A stretch of DNA of 64,000 bases from Macrobrachium rosenbergii (Eukaryota; Arthropoda; Malacostraca; Decapoda; Palaemonidae). Of this stretch, positions 60,291 to 64,000 are shown piece by piece. The stretch spans positions 882,998 through 946,997 of the forward strand of contig NC_089756.1 in NCBI RefSeq assembly GCF_040412425.1, written 5' to 3'. Under the pieces are notes generated by a model. It saw nothing but the letters and a program-made list of their open reading frames with translations. It was not told the origin of the DNA and did not search any database. The translations under genes and the position numbers were made by a program. Positions within the stretch are counted from its first letter, which is position 1; every line of letters begins with the position of its first letter.

Positions 60291-62311
60291 CATGTTCCAC
60301 TCTTAACAAGTTCCCCGTTCATGTTCCATCATTAATTAATTCCCCTTCATGCTCCACCCTTAATAAGTTCCCTCTTCATGTTCCATCCTTAATAAGTTCC
60401 CCCTTCATGTTCCATCCTTAATAAGTTCCCCTTCATGTTCCATCCTTAATAAGTTCCCACTTCATGTTCCATCCTTAATAAGTTCCCCCTTCATGTTCCA
60501 TCCTTAATAAGTTCACCCTTCATGTCCATCTTTAATAAGTTCCCCTTCATGTTCCATCTTTTATAAGTTCCCACTTCATGTTCTATCCTTAATAAGTTCC
60601 CCTTCATGTTACATCCTTAATAAGTTCCCCCTTCATGTTCCATCCGTAATAAGTTCCCCATTCATGTTCCACCCTTGATAAGTACCCCCTTTATGTTCCA
60701 CCCTTAATAAATTCCCTCTTCATGTCCCACCTTTAATAAATTCCTACTTCATACTCCATCCTTAATATCTTCCCACTTCATTTTCCACCCTTATTTAGTT
60801 CTCCCTTCCTGTTCCATCCTTCATAAGTTCCCCCATCATGTTCCATTCTTAATATCTTCCCAATTCATTCTCTCCCCTTATTAAGTTCCGCCTTCATGTT
60901 CCACCCTTTTGAAATTCCCCCTTCATGTTCCATCCTTAATAAGTTCCCCCTTCATGTTCCAACCTTTTTAAGTGCTCCCTTCATATTCCATCCTTAATAA
61001 GTTCCTCTTCATGTTCCACCCTTGATAAGTTACCCCTTCATATTCCATCCTTAATAGGTTCTCCTTCATGTTCCACCAATAATAAGTTCTTCTTTTATGT
61101 TCCATACTTAATAAGTTCCCCTTTCATGTTCCACCCTTAGATTCCGTCTTCATGTTCCATCCTTGATAAGTTCTCCCATCATTTTCCACCCTTAATAACT
61201 TCTTCCTTCATGTTCCATCCTTTATGACATCCCCCTTCATGTTCCATCCTTAATAAGTTCCCCCTTCTTGTTCCATCCTTGATAAGTTCACCCTTCATAT
61301 TCCATCCTTAATATCTTCCCACTTCATTCTCCCCCTAAGAAAGTTCCAACTTCATGTTCCACCCTTTTTAAGTTCCCCCATCATGTTCCATCCTCAATAA
61401 GTTCCCCCTTCACGTCCCATCCTTAATAACTTCTCCCTTCACGTTAAACCCTTAATAAGTTCCTACTTCATGTTCCATCCTTAATAAGTTCTCCCATCAT
61501 GTTCCACCCTTAACAAGTTCCCCCTTCATGTTCCATCCTTTGTAAATACCCCCTTCATGTTCCATCCTTAATAAGTTCCCCCTTCATGTGCCATCCTTAA
61601 TAAGTTCCCCCTTCATGTTCCTCCCTTGATAAGTTCCCTATTCATGTTCCACCCTTGATAAGTACTCCCTTCAAGTTCCATCCTTAATAAGCTTCCCCTT
61701 CATGTTCCATCCTTAATAAGTTCCCCTTTCATGCTCCACCCTTGATAAGTTCTCCCTTCATGTTCCGTCCTTAGGAAGTTCCCCCTTCATGTTCCACCCT
61801 TAATAAGTTCCCCTTCATGTTCCACCCATAATAAGTTCCCCCCTTCATGTTCCACCCTTAGTAATTTCCCCTTCATGTTCCATCCTTAATAAGTTCCTCC
61901 TTCATGTTCCATCCATAATAAGTTTCCCCTTTATGTTCCATCTTTAATAAGTTTCCCCTTCATGTTCCAGCCATAATAAGTTCCCCCTTCATGTTCCATC
62001 CATAATAGGTTCCCCCTTCATGTTTCATCTTTAATAAGTTCCCCCTTCATGTTTCATCTTTAATAAGTTCCCCCTTCATATTCCATCCTTATTAAGTTCC
62101 CCTGTCATGTTCCATCCTTAATAAATTCCCCATTCATGTTCCACCCTTACTAAGTTTCCCCTTCCTGTTCCACACTTGATAAGATTCCTCTTCATGTTCC
62201 ACCCTTACTAAGTTCCCATTAATATCCCCTTCATGGTCCACCGTTGATGTGTTCCCCCTTCATGTTCCTGTGAAATGGAGATCAGAGGGGGATGGGGAGG
62301 TTAAAGTCAAG

Positions 62312-62580
62312 TGTACCTTAGTTTTACCAGACCACTGAGCTGATTAACAGCTCTCCTAGGGCTGGCCCGAAGGATTAGACTTATTTTATGTGGCTAAGAA
62401 CCAATTGGATACTTAGCAACGGGACCTACAGCTTATTGTGGAATCCAAACCACATTATACCAAGAAATTAATTTCTATCACCAAAAATAAATTCCTCTAA
62501 CTCTTCATCAGCTAGCCAGAGACTCGAACTTGGGCCTGGCGAGTGCCAGTCCACAGCTTTACCAACTCGTCCAACGAAGA
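62312..62580 (-). mobile_element. Full-length tRNA-derived SINE at the array edge
   Basis: On the minus strand it carries both pol III boxes: an A-box-like TGGACGAGTTGG (62573-62562) and B box GTTCGAGTCTC (62529-62519), 33 nt apart as in a tRNA-derived promoter. The same body as the two satellite copies follows (TTCCACAATAAGCTGTAGGT, CCAGCCCTAGGAGAGCTGTT). It retains the 5' half the other copies lack, so it shows the family's full structure. Confidence 0.85.
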
Positions 62581-62932
62581 GCTGGGATGGGGAGGTGAGG
62601 AGGAAGGAGAGAGGGGGAAGGGGGATGAGGGTGGGGGAAGAGGGTAGGGAATTGGGAGTGGAGGGAAAAAGGGGAGGTTGAAGGGGTAAGGGGTAGGTGA
62701 AAGGGAGGATGGGAGTGAGAAGGGTTAAAGGGAAGGGATAAGTGGAAGGGATAAGGGATAGGGGAAGGAATAAGGGGTGGGAGAAGGGATAAGGGGAGGT
62801 GGAAGTGACAAGTGGGAGGGGAGGGATAAGGGGGAGGTGGAAGGGATAAGGGGAGGGTGAAGATGGAGGGGAGGTAGAGGATGGGAAAGGAGGAGGGTGG
62901 AGGAGTAAAGGGAGGGATTATCGTTTTCACAT
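62581..62932 (+). repeat. ~350-bp polypurine tract
   Basis: It is almost all G and A on the plus strand, with loose repeats of AAGGGATAAGGGGAGGTGG-type words. It could form triplex (H-DNA) structure. The complementary-strand open frames made of Pro, Ser and Leu are artefacts. Confidence 0.9.
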
Positions 62933-62979
62933 GAGGAGTTGAGGTCCAGGGGAGAGGTGGTGCGTTTAGGGGCCACCTG

Positions 62980-63248
<269 letters not shown>

Positions 63249-64000
63249 GGTTCGAAGCCGTCTGTATATTGATGTATCTGTTTTAAGAACAGAATTTACC
63301 ATCTCACCTTTCTTGGGATGTTTCTGTTAGCTGTGGCCTTATCTGGATTCTCTCTAAACCTATCTTTACACAAAGGCCTACTGGAATGAGAGACTGATAT
63401 AGAAAGCTAGACTTTATTAACAAATTTAACGAAAGTAACTCTGCAAAGACTACGGTTATGACATGGAGTGACTCACACTCCCTATCAAAGGAACACATTA
63501 CTAGAGGGAATACTGTTCCCCAAACAAGCATAGACATTATTTTATGCCAAACAATAATAATCAAAGACCCCTTGTCATCAAGCAAAATAATAAGGTATAA
63601 CGACCACAAGACAAGTCATATAGTCTGTAAAAGTATTAACACCACTTCCCACTAATTGTCCTTCAGGGACAATATTCAGTTTCCTGTAGGAAGAAATATA
63701 TCATGTAATAAAACCTGAAATTAAAATTCACATTCAAACAGAAAACTGCGTTTCGGGATTTCGCTGCAGCACTGTATAAAGTCTGGAAAAATACGTATTC
63801 ATTAGTTATGGCACTCACTCCTTGTGGTCTCTAGATAAGGTATTTTCACGGTGGTGGTCCTTAAACACACACAAGGCAAATGTACACACCACCCATCGAA
63901 ACCAGATTCCTCTCGTGAGTCCATACGCCTCCCGTCATATATCAGGGCACATGCATACCCCACCGAAGTGGGCCGTTTCCGGCGCATTAGTTCAGTGATC
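63249..64000. other. Unassigned right flank
   Basis: No supported gene. A minus-strand AATAAA lies near 63414 (GACTTTATTAACAAA). Short frames at 63304-63609 and 63802-63987 have no motif. It may be part of another LTR or of unique DNA. Confidence 0.4.

Larger units (their letters stand above)
41970..62270. repeat. ~20-kb array of a 29-bp minisatellite/satellite
   Basis: The unit starts TTCATGTTCCACCC and continues TTAATAAGTTCCCCC; a consensus-like copy is 42211-42239. Excluding inserts, roughly 650-700 units fill the stretch. The plus strand is pyrimidine-rich with very few G's. Units vary by substitutions and 1-3-base indels, mostly in the C run, and many carry ATCC in place of ACCC. Since 29 is not a multiple of three, open frames across it rotate through all phases and are not genes. 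Inserts: SINE copies (52391-52633 and 53050-53292) and a solo LTR (59782-60290). Confidence 0.97.

Noticed and set aside
41970..62270. Regularly spaced short repeats resembling a CRISPR array
   Set aside because: There are no unique spacers: the whole 29-bp period is one repeat with variants, and the context is eukaryotic.
62559..62930. Pro/Ser/Leu-rich 123-residue minus-strand frame
   Set aside because: It is the complement of a polypurine tract; composition alone creates it.

Overview
The window looks like intergenic, repeat-dominated DNA from an arthropod, most likely a decapod crustacean. That reading rests on long (AT)n/(GT)n arrays, a tRNA-derived SINE of a kind I associate with decapods, and a mix of Ty3/gypsy, DIRS-like and Penelope-like retroelements. 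No host gene, tRNA gene, rRNA gene or bacterial operon could be supported. Almost every protein-like reading frame is a decayed retroelement gene or a shadow of a simple repeat.

Layout. 0.6-7.3 kb: a minus-strand Ty3/gypsy-type element with gag, protease, RT-RNase H, integrase and an envelope-like gene, broken by in-frame stops and short indels. 8.2-8.7 kb: a candidate LTR with a primer-binding-like site. 8.8-13.1 kb: a second, different minus-strand gypsy element with a recognisable 5' LTR but no 3' LTR. 13.1-20.9 kb: simple repeats, a foldback element, a solo LTR with a 5-bp target duplication, an envelope-tail relic next to a gag-protease relic, and two related LTR-tail relics. 20.9-30.4 kb: a non-autonomous LTR element with two ~1.5-kb LTRs and only ~117 bp between them; one LTR is split by a 6.4-kb DIRS-like tyrosine-recombinase retrotransposon. 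30.5-31.5 kb: a related LTR-like unit in the opposite orientation, between two AT arrays. 31.8-39.65 kb: two Penelope-like elements in inverted orientation flanking a plus-strand gypsy element that keeps both LTRs (the 5' one truncated), a canonical -1 slippery heptamer and nearly all of pol.

39.6-62.3 kb: AT arrays, an unclassified 1.4-kb segment and a degenerate CCATAC tract lead into a ~20-kb array of a 29-bp repeat. The array carries higher-order duplications, two SINE copies spread by one such duplication, and a solo LTR with a perfect 4-bp target duplication. It ends in a full-length SINE, a ~350-bp polypurine tract, another AT array and ~750 bp of unassigned sequence.

The elements do not act together as a pathway. 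They form a nested record of insertions, many bounded by AT arrays. The points most worth checking are the short-interior LTR element split by DIRS, the inverted Penelope pair with degenerate hammerhead-ribozyme-like ends, the envelope-bearing gypsy element, and the multi-scale organisation of the 29-bp array. Frames and boundaries were read by eye; no search or alignment was run.
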